This document shows, one piece after another, positions 1 to 9,880 of a stretch of DNA of 64,000 bases. The notes under the pieces are model-generated. The model did no database searches, was not told the origin of the DNA, and saw nothing but the letters and a program-made list of their open reading frames with translations. Made by a program: the position numbers and the translations under genes. This stretch comes from Bacteroides sp. (lineage in GTDB: Bacteria; Bacteroidota; Bacteroidia; Bacteroidales; Bacteroidaceae): positions 524 through 64,523 of the forward strand of contig DXWV01000072.1 in NCBI GenBank assembly GCA_019416685.1, in the 5' to 3' direction. Positions within the stretch are counted from its first letter, which is position 1. Every line of letters starts with the position of its first letter.

Positions 1-36
1 CTTAATCGCCCCTCCACCTTTCATCCGTTTCGGGTG

Positions 37-67
37 CAAAGATATAAATAATCTATTCGACTACAAA
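37..67 (-). promoter_or_regulatory. Bacteroides-type promoter for a gene off the left edge
   Basis: Read on the minus strand, the -33 box TTTG (64-67) is followed after 19 bp by the -7 box TATCTTTG (37-44). This matches the Bacteroides primary-sigma pattern TTTG / TAnnTTTG with normal spacing. Transcription would start near position 30 and run out of the window, so the gene itself is not visible here. Confidence 0.6.
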
Positions 68-708
68 ATATTAGAGAAAAAAAGTTTATTATAACATTGT
101 ACACAGAGGGTATGACGAAATTTTGCGTATTCAACGAGAAAATGCATACAGACTCCAGATCGCTCCTTTGCTCATCCATAGCTCTTATAACGATGAAACA
201 CACTTAGCCCCTCCCCTTACGCACCCAAATGCTGATGAATAGAGGGAAGCGTAAGGGGAGGAGTTCGAAACCTTATAAAGAAATGGGATCAGACGCCGGA
301 TATATTTTAAAATCAAAGCATGGTATTGGATGTTGACTATGGTCAACAGACCTATCAATAGCTGTCAACAGGCAGGTCGATTGCACCCAACATACAATTA
401 TTTTTATAGTAACACCTATTCAGCGTATAAAATAATCCCATCTGCGATTTCAGTTTTCTCTATTCGGCAGCCGACCTGAGGATATAAGAGAATCATCCAA
501 CAGATATTCTTTGCAAAAGGCCCTTCCGCCCTGTATATTCGATAGACAGGCACTTGCAGCATAGCGTAAGGGGTAATAGACAGACTCCCTGTCAGTACAT
601 ATACGATCTTACCCAATAAGTCTCAGCCTTACTTTTTCATTTAAAATAAGTGACATAAAAGATAGTTCAAATATCAAAACGCACATGACATCCAGTGCTC
701 AATCCGCC
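68..708. other. Intergenic stretch, no supported gene
   Basis: Between the leftward promoter and the first rightward gene I see no convincing coding region. Short open frames exist (for example 416-616 on the minus strand, TTG start), but they have no recognisable domain. The only clear structure is the hairpin at 210-261. Confidence 0.5.
210..261. repeat. 13-bp inverted repeat (hairpin)
   Basis: Arms at 210-222 (CCTCCCCTTACGC) and 249-261 (its exact complement) are separated by 26 bases. No T-run follows on either strand, so this is not a classical intrinsic terminator. It could be a repetitive extragenic palindrome or the stem of an untranslated RNA. Confidence 0.5.
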
Positions 709-716
709 TACCTTTG
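709..716 (+). promoter_or_regulatory. -7 promoter box TACCTTTG
   Basis: TACCTTTG matches TAnnTTTG exactly. No good TTTG box lies 19-21 bp upstream. Transcription would begin near 724, downstream of the GTG at 695, which argues that the first gene starts at the ATG at 740. Confidence 0.45.
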
Positions 717-739
717 TAAAACTAACCACAAATAATACT

Positions 740-2488
740 ATGTACACATATATAACAAAAGCATTATCAGCTATTTTACTTGTATTTACAAGTATTGCAA
801 TTACATTTGATAGCGGCATATTCATATATTCCTCTTTATCCAATTCATTATTTTTCTCGATAATGACCTCTTTACTGGCATTAATTGCAGGAATTTACGC
901 CATCTGTAATACGGGCTATAGAAAAGCATGCGTATGCGCCTATGCTGTTTCATTGTGGGGGATATACATCCTATTACACAGTTGTTATGCGAATGGCGAA
1001 TACTATCGTTCTCTTTATTTAATTTCAGGCATCATCTACCTGATAGCACTCTATTCTTTAATACAGATGCAAATCATAAGCATTACATTTATAAAAAACA
1101 TTCTTCTCGGCATTGCGGTTATCCAATTAATATTCATGATCGGACAATCTTTAAACATAATCGACTCATACAGCAAGTACTTTCCTGTCTCCGGTACAAA
1201 TGAAAATCCAAACGTCAATGCGATTTTCATACTTTGCTGCATTCCCATTCTCATAGGAAAAATAAAAGACTCGAACAGAGCATGGGCCTATAAAGTTCTG
1301 TTAGGATGCATACTTCTGTTTTTATTCATTTTACAATGCCGTACTGCTTATATCGGTGGCATCGTCATACTATCTGTTTATTTTCTCTCAAGTAAATATA
1401 TCCATCGATTTCGGAGAAAAAACAATTATATCAAAAAAGGACTATCACTACTCCTTTTATGCATGGTAATCCTCTTTGCCGGAATATATCTTTATCAGAT
1501 TAAGAAAGATTCTGCGGATGGCCGTTTATTCATCTGGAAACTTAGTGCGGAAATGATTAAAGAGAACCCCCTCAGAGGTTATGGATACGGGCTGTTTGAG
1601 AGAAACTACAATCTGAAACAAGCTGATTATTTTTCTAATCAGACATCAACAACGGCCGAACATAGAAATGCATCTTTTGTATCGATGGCCTACAATGACT
1701 ATTTGGAAGAGGCCATAGAAGGAGGTATTATCGGTTTTCTCTGTTATTTAGGATTTTTTATCGTATTAGGGCGTCTCGCCATCAAACAAAAAGACATAGA
1801 AGCACTATCCATCGTATCAGCAGTTGCCGTCATGGCATTATTCAACTTTATATATGCTGCCATTACCACTTGGTTTTTATTACTGAGTTATGGAGGCATT
1901 CTATTGGCTGCATCCAATAACCGGTTCAGTCTCCCTATCACGCTGAAAAAGGTGAGCGCCTTTACTTTTTGCTGTATTGCAATCTTACTGTTATATCATC
2001 AATGCAGAGTGATTAACGCACAAATCGGACTCCAAAAAAGTATTTCGTTAATTAAGAAAGACCAACTCGAAGAAGCGGGCAGTCTCTTGGCTCAACTTTT
2101 GGAACAAGCAAGCACCTCCGAAGCCTTTCTTACACAATACGCCAACTCTTTGGCCAGACAAAAACAATACCAAGAAGCCATAGTCGTATACCAAAAAGCG
2201 ACCTTATACACTTCCAATCCTTCTCTTTATTACCGTATGGCCAATTGTTATACCCACCTATCACAATATGACGATGCGTTGCGGACATTAAATACGATAG
2301 CCGCAATCATTCCAACCAATCTTCGCTCCCGATATCAACGAATGTGTTTACAACGACATATCCACGACATGGAAGGAGCATGGCAGACCGCTTGGGAAAT
2401 TATAAACATATCTCCTAAAGTTTCCAATAAGAAAGCAGAGCAATACAAAGAACAAGCCCAAAAACTCTTAGAATATTACAACAAATAA
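740..2488 (+). CDS. O-antigen ligase / Wzy-like membrane protein with C-terminal TPR domain
   Basis: About 582 residues from the ATG at 740; the longer frame from the GTG at 695 would begin upstream of the likely transcription start. The first ~420 residues are many hydrophobic helices. A Wzy_C-type loop (residues ~258-330) contains DGRLFIW, ENPLRGYGYG and YNDYLEEAIEGG; the histidine usual in the HN..L motif is Tyr here. Residues ~440-582 form TPR-like helical repeats with paired Tyr/Ala positions. The family transfers polymerised or lipid-linked glycan to lipid A or protein, or polymerises repeat units, at the periplasmic face. No lipopolysaccharide genes flank it, so a protein-O-glycosylation role is possible but inferred. 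The next gene follows after 13 bp. Confidence 0.75.
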   Translation: MYTYITKALSAILLVFTSIAITFDSGIFIYSSLSNSLFFSIMTSLLALIAGIYAICNTGYRKACVCAYAVSLWGIYILLHSCYANGEYYRSLYLISGIIYLIALYSLIQMQIISITFIKNILLGIAVIQLIFMIGQSLNIIDSYSKYFPVSGTNENPNVNAIFILCCIPILIGKIKDSNRAWAYKVLLGCILLFLFILQCRTAYIGGIVILSVYFLSSKYIHRFRRKNNYIKKGLSLLLLCMVILFAGIYLYQIKKDSADGRLFIWKLSAEMIKENPLRGYGYGLFERNYNLKQADYFSNQTSTTAEHRNASFVSMAYNDYLEEAIEGGIIGFLCYLGFFIVLGRLAIKQKDIEALSIVSAVAVMALFNFIYAAITTWFLLLSYGGILLAASNNRFSLPITLKKVSAFTFCCIAILLLYHQCRVINAQIGLQKSISLIKKDQLEEAGSLLAQLLEQASTSEAFLTQYANSLARQKQYQEAIVVYQKATLYTSNPSLYYRMANCYTHLSQYDDALRTLNTIAAIIPTNLRSRYQRMCLQRHIHDMEGAWQTAWEIINISPKVSNKKAEQYKEQAQKLLEYYNK

Positions 2489-2501
2489 ATCTCCAAATCG
2501 A

Positions 2502-4433
2502 ATGAAAAGCAAAAACACCTTTTTACTTTTGTTATTCTTCACCGTGTCCCTGTATAGCACAGGACAACCAACGGAACAGCTAAACAAAGTATTAACGCAT
2601 TATAGTACCCACCCGTCAGACAGCTTAAAATATAAAGCCGCCTTATTCCTCATTGGAAACATGAAAGGTTATAGAGCTCCTTATGGCAAAGCAATAGAAA
2701 GTTACAAACAAAAAATCCAAGCTTTACGGCCCCCGGTCAGCGCGAATGTAGTAAAAGCAGCGTGGCAATCGTCTATAACAGAATATTCACCTAAAGAGAT
2801 AAAGTGGATAAATGACTCAGACACCCTTTCAGCCGTTTTCTTGATAGAGAATATAGAACAAGCATTCAAGTCATGGGAAACCGCTCCCTGGCATAACCAG
2901 ATTTCTTTCGAACAGTTTTGTCATCTAATATTGCCTTATCGGACAATGGATGAACAACTGATCTTAGGATGGAGACAAGCATTACAACAGAAATATGCCG
3001 GTATTATAAAAGGAGTAACAGACATTAAACAAGCTTTTTCTCTATTATCTGATTCTATTATAAAATCTGTCCGGCAAGTCACTCCTTTATGTCCCTACTC
3101 TCCAGATGTACTAACCATTGACCAGCTACAACAGGCCAATTGTTCACAACGCTGTATTTTACAAACAGCTATTCTTCGTTCACTGGCTATCCCGGCCACA
3201 GTAGATATGGTACCCGGATGGGCCAATTACAGCACAATGGGACACACTTGGGTGGCATTAGTATTGAACAATAATGAAACCTATACACTTTACGAAAAAG
3301 ACAAAGAAGCAAAACGTTTCAATAAAATTGATGCGTCTGAATTTCCTGTGACCTATCACCCTGTACCGACAGATAAATATCCGTTTCGAATAGACTCCAT
3401 AAAAAAAGTATCTAAAATCTATCGTGCTACCTATAAAGTTCAAGTTCTTCCGAAAGAAGCACAAAAAATTGCAAGTTTGAATGACAATCACGTTTATGAC
3501 GTGTCGGCAGAATATGGATATACCGATTCCATTTCTATAGAAATTAAAGAAGCGGGAAACGAACTTTTGTGCTTATGCACTTTTCGCACCGGACACAACT
3601 GGCAACCCATTGCAATGAATAACTCTCAAGACAGTCTTATTACTTTTAATAATATAGGAACTGACGTTATTTATGTCATAGCACGCCCCCATGATAATCA
3701 TATCCATGCCGTGACCTATCCTTTTTTAGTTCAGAAGGGAGGTAATGTAAAATATTTCATTCCTGATACCATACAAAAAGAGACAGTAACCCTCTACCGT
3801 AAATATCCAGTATTCTCTAATTGGAGCAACCAATGGGGAAATATGATCGGAGGCCGATTTGAGGGAGCAAACACACCTGATTTTAGTGATACTGTTTTAC
3901 TTGACAGTATTCGTACGATGCCGTTCGGCGGAATAACTCTTAACATTAAAAACAATAGCTATTTTCGGTACCTCAGATACCAGACGCCATCTACAAGCAG
4001 AACTTCACTGGCCGAATTATCATTTTACACGCAAACCCCTATTGGTATAAGAAAAATCATCGGAACACCTATTGCATATAAAGTATTGCCGGAAGCTATA
4101 AAATATGCATTTGATGGAAATCGCGAAACTATTGCAAGCACCAAAAGCACTAAATACTGGATCGGAATTGATCTTGGTGAAAATATGGAACAATCTGTTT
4201 GCAGTATAAAATTTATCCCCAAATCAGATACAAATGGAGTAGAACCTGGACATCTATACGAGCTTTTTTATTTCCAAAAGATTTGGAAATCATTAGGACG
4301 ACAAGTTTGCACAGATGACTTTTTAATTTACGAGAATGTGCCCAAGAATGCCATTCTATTGTTAAAAGATCGGACAAAAGGGAAAGAAGAACGAATATTC
4401 TACTATGATACCGGACAACAAATCTGGTATTAA
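2502..4433 (+). CDS. Exported transglutaminase-like protein with discoidin-like C-terminus
   Basis: 643 residues with an N-terminal signal peptide (hydrophobic FLLLLFFTVSLYS). The central region resembles the transglutaminase-like cysteine peptidase fold: Cys214/Cys218 in NCSQRC, the ILRSLAIPA segment typical after the nucleophile, and His248 in GHTWVAL. The acidic third residue is not certain. The last ~180 residues, including FDGNRETIAS and YWIGIDLGE, resemble an F5/8 (discoidin) carbohydrate-binding fold. Proteins of this type occur in Bacteroides as exported enzymes or binding proteins of unknown substrate. It lies 13 bp after the ligase-like gene and 25 bp before the Sel1-repeat gene, so co-transcription is likely. 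Confidence 0.6.
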   Translation: MKSKNTFLLLLFFTVSLYSTGQPTEQLNKVLTHYSTHPSDSLKYKAALFLIGNMKGYRAPYGKAIESYKQKIQALRPPVSANVVKAAWQSSITEYSPKEIKWINDSDTLSAVFLIENIEQAFKSWETAPWHNQISFEQFCHLILPYRTMDEQLILGWRQALQQKYAGIIKGVTDIKQAFSLLSDSIIKSVRQVTPLCPYSPDVLTIDQLQQANCSQRCILQTAILRSLAIPATVDMVPGWANYSTMGHTWVALVLNNNETYTLYEKDKEAKRFNKIDASEFPVTYHPVPTDKYPFRIDSIKKVSKIYRATYKVQVLPKEAQKIASLNDNHVYDVSAEYGYTDSISIEIKEAGNELLCLCTFRTGHNWQPIAMNNSQDSLITFNNIGTDVIYVIARPHDNHIHAVTYPFLVQKGGNVKYFIPDTIQKETVTLYRKYPVFSNWSNQWGNMIGGRFEGANTPDFSDTVLLDSIRTMPFGGITLNIKNNSYFRYLRYQTPSTSRTSLAELSFYTQTPIGIRKIIGTPIAYKVLPEAIKYAFDGNRETIASTKSTKYWIGIDLGENMEQSVCSIKFIPKSDTNGVEPGHLYELFYFQKIWKSLGRQVCTDDFLIYENVPKNAILLLKDRTKGKEERIFYYDTGQQIWY

Positions 4434-4458
4434 TTATTAATTTTAAATTCTATAAATT

Positions 4459-6645
4459 ATGGAAAAGAAAAAATTGCTTATTGCATTACTTCTAAGCACA
4501 TTTGGAGGTTATGCTTGTGCCCAGTTCTGCAAAGAATTAACTATCGAAGAAAAAAAGCAAAGTGAAAAGTATTATTCTAAAATACAAAACATAAAAAAAA
4601 AGATCTTAACATCATTTGATATTAAGAAAGAATATCAAGATGAAATAACTTCGATTATTGATTATTACGAAGCAAAAAAATACATTTCTAAGTATAATAC
4701 AATAAAAGAGAAACAGAGTGATAATGAAAAAGCATTTTTCAAGGAATATTATAATGAACTTTATCAGATTCTATTCTTGAATGGTTGCTACCAAACAACA
4801 TCAAATTATCAATTAGCATTTTCACTACGTAATGAATTAAAATTATCAAAAACAACGTTGAGAAAACTAGCTTTAAAAGCAATTGATATGAATATGAACA
4901 TACAACCTCAGAACGAACAAGAATGCTGGAATATAGAATTTAAAGAACTAACTAAAATTCTCACTAATGAACAAATGGATATTTTACTCTCCAGAAAAAA
5001 CATTCGCAAAATTTGGCATAAAGTAGATAAAACTTGGGACTTATTATGCAAGTACCCAAAAAACATCGCTACACAAGACAGTTTAGATATAAAATTCTAT
5101 CTATACGATTATTTTCGTAAGAAAACAATTGCCGATGAATTATATTGGAATAATCCGAAATTGCATAATGAAGTTCATCAAGCAATAAAAATATTCTCAC
5201 CATCAATCGTACAGAAAGTAGAGTTATTACAGAAAAAAAACAAAAAAAACGTCCTATCTATTATTAAAGATTCCATAAAAACGACTCCATATAAAGAGAA
5301 TTATATATGGTCAACAAATTTCAAACGTTTTGAAAACAATAAATATCAAATAAAAAAAGCTATAAAGTTAGCTGTAGGGGCTGACGGAAGATTAGAAAGA
5401 GACACAGCATTCAGTACGTTATCAACCTACGCAAACAATAATGCTACGGCTATGAATGCCTTAGGATTAATGTATCTAAAAGGATACGGCACCAGCCCAG
5501 ATACATTATTAGCATTGAATTGGTTGACTAAAGCAGGAGAAAGTGGATGTTATGATGCATATAACAACTTGGGAGTATTTTACAAATTAGAAGGTAGATA
5601 TATGAACCATGAAAAAGCATTTAAACACTTCTCCAGAGCTGCAGAAAAAGGAAATCCCATTGGAAGTTACCACACCGGATATATGTTATACAAAGGAATA
5701 GGATGTGACCAAAACTATGAATCAGCTGTCAGCCACTTTAAAATATGCGCTAACCTTAATTATGCACCCGGACTTTATATGTTAGGTTTATGCTATAGAA
5801 ATGGATATGGAGTGGAAATGGACGAATTGACAGGAACAAAATTTTTAGAGTTATCAGCAACACAATCATATAAATTAGCGTTAAAAGAATTAGAGATGCC
5901 CTATCCTGAGAATAGCATCCTTACAACAAGAAAATGTAATATGGAAAAGGCATATACTGATTCACAGTATCAATCATTTAACGATATCGCATTTAAAGTA
6001 TCAGATATTAAGAATGGAAAATACACAGGATATTTAATAACTTATGACTGGAGTGGAAAGCATATTATAGACAAAACATTTTTAGAATTATCAATATGCA
6101 ATAATGGAAACTTAATCACAGGAGAATGGCGTGAAGAAAAAAAAGAACCTATTAAAATATACGGTCATATAGAAAACTCAAAACTCATATTTGACAACCA
6201 AGTTAAAAGAGAAGTAGGAAGATACAAAAACATGACACATTCTTCTATTTTCCAAGAAGCTGATATTAAAATAATTGAAGAAGAAGGTAGCATTTCAATT
6301 TCTGGGATTTTACAAATGTATTCAGCCCAAACTAAAGAGAAGGAACGACCAATGTATTTAACTGTAAAAAATATCAAAGAAGACAATGACAGTCAAAGAA
6401 TTGTTATATCCCCCAATTTATATTCAAAAGAATTAAATGTCTACATAAACATACAAAGGCCCACTAATATTCATATTATTATTTACAATATACAAGGAGT
6501 ACCTGTGTATAAATACAATGCAGGAAAATTGCATGAAGGAGAACAATTTATTGCCATTCAAGCAAACATCACAAAGGGCACATATATAGCAAAGGTTTTC
6601 GCTGACGGCAAAATTTATCAAAAGGCAACCATGTTTAATTTATAA
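4459..6645 (+). CDS. Exported Sel1-repeat protein with sorting-tail-like C-terminus
   Basis: 728 residues with a signal peptide ending near CAQF. Residues ~1-300 are Lys/Glu-rich and helical with no family I recognise. Residues ~330-480 hold Sel1-type repeats (ALGLMYLKGYG, NNLGVFYKLEG, MLGLCYRNGYG), which normally mediate protein-protein contacts. The last ~75 residues (NVYINIQRPTNIHI, YNIQGVPVYKY, GTYIAKVFADG) resemble a Por-secretion (T9SS type A) C-terminal domain. The gene is visibly richer in A+T than the genes before and after, which suggests a different origin. It lies 13 bp before the Cys-rich gene. Confidence 0.6.
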   Translation: MEKKKLLIALLLSTFGGYACAQFCKELTIEEKKQSEKYYSKIQNIKKKILTSFDIKKEYQDEITSIIDYYEAKKYISKYNTIKEKQSDNEKAFFKEYYNELYQILFLNGCYQTTSNYQLAFSLRNELKLSKTTLRKLALKAIDMNMNIQPQNEQECWNIEFKELTKILTNEQMDILLSRKNIRKIWHKVDKTWDLLCKYPKNIATQDSLDIKFYLYDYFRKKTIADELYWNNPKLHNEVHQAIKIFSPSIVQKVELLQKKNKKNVLSIIKDSIKTTPYKENYIWSTNFKRFENNKYQIKKAIKLAVGADGRLERDTAFSTLSTYANNNATAMNALGLMYLKGYGTSPDTLLALNWLTKAGESGCYDAYNNLGVFYKLEGRYMNHEKAFKHFSRAAEKGNPIGSYHTGYMLYKGIGCDQNYESAVSHFKICANLNYAPGLYMLGLCYRNGYGVEMDELTGTKFLELSATQSYKLALKELEMPYPENSILTTRKCNMEKAYTDSQYQSFNDIAFKVSDIKNGKYTGYLITYDWSGKHIIDKTFLELSICNNGNLITGEWREEKKEPIKIYGHIENSKLIFDNQVKREVGRYKNMTHSSIFQEADIKIIEEEGSISISGILQMYSAQTKEKERPMYLTVKNIKEDNDSQRIVISPNLYSKELNVYINIQRPTNIHIIIYNIQGVPVYKYNAGKLHEGEQFIAIQANITKGTYIAKVFADGKIYQKATMFNL

Positions 6646-6658
6646 ATATTTTAAAAGA

Positions 6659-7057
6659 ATGAAAAAGATCATTATTACAATTTTGTTTGTACTAGGAATA
6701 ATTCCTTACTACACGGATAACGGAATAAAATTACTAACGGATTCAAAAGCCCAGATATCCGGTTCTGAATTTTGGACGGGCACGGAAGACTGTGAAGGTG
6801 ACTCTGATATTTACTGCACAAGATGTGAAGAATGCTATGATTCCTATTCTAATAGTAGTTGTCCAAATTGTGCCCCAACAAGTAACACCTGCCAATCATG
6901 TGGCAATACATACAGTTCTGGTGAGTCACATGATTGCCCAAATGATTCACGAGACGAGGGCACTGGTTCTAGTAAATATTATTACTGTCCAAATTGCAAA
7001 CAATCGTTTTTTACGATAAACGATCGAAATAATCACTATTGCCCATATTACCATTAA
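6659..7057 (+). CDS. Small exported cysteine-rich protein with zinc-ribbon-like knuckles
   Basis: 132 residues. An N-terminal hydrophobic stretch (IIITILFVLGIIPYY) looks like a signal peptide or anchor. The mature part holds 12 cysteines, mostly as CxxC knuckles: CTRCEEC, CPNC, CQSC and CPNC. A terminal CPNC...HYC arrangement resembles a C2HC finger. The rest is Ser/Tyr/Asp-rich. Such knuckles normally bind zinc in the cytoplasm, so export is unusual. I recognise no named family. It closes the AT-rich pair with the Sel1 gene (13-bp gap) and is followed by a terminator-like hairpin. Confidence 0.6.
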   Translation: MKKIIITILFVLGIIPYYTDNGIKLLTDSKAQISGSEFWTGTEDCEGDSDIYCTRCEECYDSYSNSSCPNCAPTSNTCQSCGNTYSSGESHDCPNDSRDEGTGSSKYYYCPNCKQSFFTINDRNNHYCPYYH

Positions 7058-7077
7058 AGGTCATTCAATCATAGCAA

Positions 7078-7128
7078 GCAAGTTAGTGAAAGCCAATTTG
7101 CTATTACACTAACTTGCATGCACTTTTT
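7078..7128 (+). terminator. Intrinsic terminator after the Cys-rich gene
   Basis: Perfect 11-bp arms GCAAGTTAGTG (7078-7088) and CACTAACTTGC (7107-7117) are followed by ATGCAC and a T-run with further A/T. It should end the 740-7057 transcription unit. The right arm abuts the ATG at 7118, which favours the downstream ATG at 7139 as the start of the next gene. Confidence 0.6.
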
Positions 7129-7138
7129 AATATTTATA

Positions 7139-9796
7139 ATGAGAACATACATCTATTTAATATTTTCTTTACATGCCATATGCATTCAGGCTCAAAATAT
7201 TCACAATAATTTAGGCCAAAAATTTATTCAATATTTAATCAAGACACTACCCGAAAATATTTATCTGCAAACCGATAAGCCCTATTATGTAGTAGAAGAC
7301 ACCATCTGGATGAAAGCCTATGCAGTCAATGCACAATTACTTCAACCCGCACCCAGCAACTTTGTTTATGTAGAACTCATAAATCAGCAAAATGAAGTAC
7401 TAAACAGAATAAAGCTAAAAAAAGATTCTGCCGGATTTCAAGGATATATCAAATTAAACGAGCACATCCTCGCCGGAGAGTATGCACTCCGTGCCTATAC
7501 AAATTGGATGAGAAACGAAGCACCGGAATACTTCTTCCAAAAAAATATTACTATTGAACGAGTGAAGCAAACACCCCAGCTACTCACTATAAAATATATT
7601 CCTATCGAAAAAGACAGATTACAAGCCGTTGCCAAATATACATATAGCGACGGTTCAGCTATCAAAGGACGAAGAATAGATTTTACATACACCAAAGACG
7701 GACGCAAATATAGAAAAAACTATTCTGTCACTAATAATGAGGGAGAAATACGATTCAACATCCGGCTGAATGAAGAAAAGCCTGATAAGCAGAAGCTGAC
7801 AGCAACTATTTTCGATCAGAAATGGATCATCTCGCACGAACAGAATTTCGTTATTCCTAACCTCAAAAAAGATTTTGATGTACAGTTCTTCCCGGAAAGC
7901 GGCACATTATTAACAGAAACATGGCAATTTGTAGCTTTCAAAGCGATCGGTCCAGACGGACTATGTGAACACATCTCGGGAAAAGTGATCAGCGAAGGAG
8001 GAAATGAAATAGCCCAAATACACACCCAGCATGACGGTATGGGAAAGTTTGCACTGTGGCCCCACAAAGATAGCATATATTATGCTGTGGTAACTAACCG
8101 GGAAGGCGTTGAGAAAAAGTTCAAACTTCCCGAAGCACGAATTGAGGGAATGACACTCCGGCTTAACATTAAAGAGGAGAATTGCCTCTATTCTATTGAG
8201 AATCATACGGCATACTCAACGGACAGTTTATTCCTAATTGCCCATACACGTGGAATGATTTCCGTAACCAGACAACTTACCGAAGAGAAAAGAAGCGAAA
8301 AGTTTTCTTTAAGCCAGTGCCCTGAAGGTATCTTGAATGTTGCCATCGTCGACTGGATAGGAAACGTCTTCTGCGAACGAATGTTATATGTAAAGAAAGC
8401 ACATAGCTTAGATATACAAATTGAAACCAATTCACTGGAATACGGAAAACGGGAGAAAGTGGAAATGATACTAAATGCCAAGCAGAAAGGAGAATTTGCC
8501 CTGTCTGTTACTGATGCGAGAGTTGTGAAATGGGATTCTCTGAGTAATCATATCATCAGCCAATTACTGCTGAAATCAGAAATAAAAGGGCACATCGAAA
8601 AACCCGGATATTATTTCACAAGTGACAATAAGGTAGTCAACGAGCATTTAGATCTTCTAATGCTTACGCAAGGATGGAGACGCTATAACTTACCGAATAT
8701 CTTACAACAACAAATACCGGAAATGAAAATACCTTTAGAACGGGGGCAGGCTTTGAGTGGAAGAATCAAACCTTTTCTCCGAAAGAAAATTAAGGGTGCA
8801 GAAATAGTAGGATTCACCGATAAGTTGAAAGCCATATATGCAAAGGTAGATACCTCAGGAAATTATGTTTTCGAAGGAATTGAATTTCCGGATAGTACGG
8901 CATTCACGATCAATGCAGTTAATAAGAAAGGAAAAGCAAAAGGAATCATGATTTATCCGTCACCGGAGATATTCCCCGACACTAAAAACCTATTTATCCC
9001 AAATCCACACAACATTGAGGAAGAGGCGCACCTTAGGCTATACAAAGAAACATATATACAAAACGATATAAGTAAAGAGATTGTATTAGACGACATCGTT
9101 GTGACACAAAAATATATCAGCCAAACGGGTAAGTTGGCTGGTGAATTTGCCGCTCATGCAGATTATGTTGTAACAGACAAAACGATCGAGGAAGAATATA
9201 AGAATAAATCCATGGCAGACATAATACATACTGCTATCATGCAGCGCTTCCCCGGCATCACTATGGTAGAGGAGGATCATTTTTGGTATAGAGGAAAGCC
9301 GCTACGATTTGCTGTTGACATGAAACTAATTCAATACGATGAATTACGATTCTATATGGCTGAAGAGATTGCATCAATCTCTTTCTTTAAAGAAGCCTCT
9401 GAGGTGCCTCTATATGTGCCCGTGTATGATGAATTCATAACGGCTCAAATGAACAAATACAGAGGAGTAATCCTTATAGAATTAAAAAAAGGAGGCACAG
9501 CCCACTACTTCCGCCCCTCTCTCGGGTTAGCAACCCTTTATCCATTAGGCTACCAGAAGCCGGCAGAGTTTTATTCACCCAAATACGATGTGCCCGATTC
9601 GCTACAAGCCGATAAAACTGATTTCAGAACTACCGTTTATTGGAATCCCAAGATACAAACCGATTCTACCGGATATGCCAAAGTGGCTTTTTATACCACT
9701 GACATGAAGCATGACATGGAATATGTGCTGGAAGGGATTACCGAAAAAGGAATTCCATGCAGGACAACAGGTAAAATTAGGGTAAAAAAAGAATAA
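7139..9796 (+). CDS. Exported MG2 (macroglobulin)-domain protein with TonB-plug-like region
   Basis: About 885 residues from the ATG at 7139; the ATG at 7118 touches the terminator stem and is less likely. The signal peptide ends at IQAQ. The N-terminal part has the MG2 signature LQTDKPYYVVEDTIWMKAY and further beta-sandwich domains. Around residues 640-790 a TonB-dependent-receptor plug-like segment appears (VLDDIVVTQKY, ADIIHTAIMQRFPGI, GVILIELKKGG). The C-terminus (YWNPKIQTDSTGYAKVAFYTTD) resembles a carboxypeptidase-regulatory or MG fold. The family is common in Bacteroides and probably sits at the outer membrane; its function is unknown. A paralogue follows directly. Confidence 0.65.
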   Translation: MRTYIYLIFSLHAICIQAQNIHNNLGQKFIQYLIKTLPENIYLQTDKPYYVVEDTIWMKAYAVNAQLLQPAPSNFVYVELINQQNEVLNRIKLKKDSAGFQGYIKLNEHILAGEYALRAYTNWMRNEAPEYFFQKNITIERVKQTPQLLTIKYIPIEKDRLQAVAKYTYSDGSAIKGRRIDFTYTKDGRKYRKNYSVTNNEGEIRFNIRLNEEKPDKQKLTATIFDQKWIISHEQNFVIPNLKKDFDVQFFPESGTLLTETWQFVAFKAIGPDGLCEHISGKVISEGGNEIAQIHTQHDGMGKFALWPHKDSIYYAVVTNREGVEKKFKLPEARIEGMTLRLNIKEENCLYSIENHTAYSTDSLFLIAHTRGMISVTRQLTEEKRSEKFSLSQCPEGILNVAIVDWIGNVFCERMLYVKKAHSLDIQIETNSLEYGKREKVEMILNAKQKGEFALSVTDARVVKWDSLSNHIISQLLLKSEIKGHIEKPGYYFTSDNKVVNEHLDLLMLTQGWRRYNLPNILQQQIPEMKIPLERGQALSGRIKPFLRKKIKGAEIVGFTDKLKAIYAKVDTSGNYVFEGIEFPDSTAFTINAVNKKGKAKGIMIYPSPEIFPDTKNLFIPNPHNIEEEAHLRLYKETYIQNDISKEIVLDDIVVTQKYISQTGKLAGEFAAHADYVVTDKTIEEEYKNKSMADIIHTAIMQRFPGITMVEEDHFWYRGKPLRFAVDMKLIQYDELRFYMAEEIASISFFKEASEVPLYVPVYDEFITAQMNKYRGVILIELKKGGTAHYFRPSLGLATLYPLGYQKPAEFYSPKYDVPDSLQADKTDFRTTVYWNPKIQTDSTGYAKVAFYTTDMKHDMEYVLEGITEKGIPCRTTGKIRVKKE

Positions 9797-9880
9797 GAAA
9801 GATCTCAATATAGTAATAAGAGAATCTCCTGGAAAAGATATTCTCCTCAATTACTCTTGAAAAACTAAATCACAACAATT

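Noticed and set aside
416..616. Minus-strand open frame of 66 codons with a TTG start
   Set aside because: No recognisable domain, weak start and no promoter placed for it. It lies in a gap with no other coding signal.
695..739. GTG start at 695 for the ligase-like gene
   Set aside because: A good -7 box at 709-716 lies downstream of it, so the mRNA would not contain that codon. The ATG at 740 opens a membrane helix directly.
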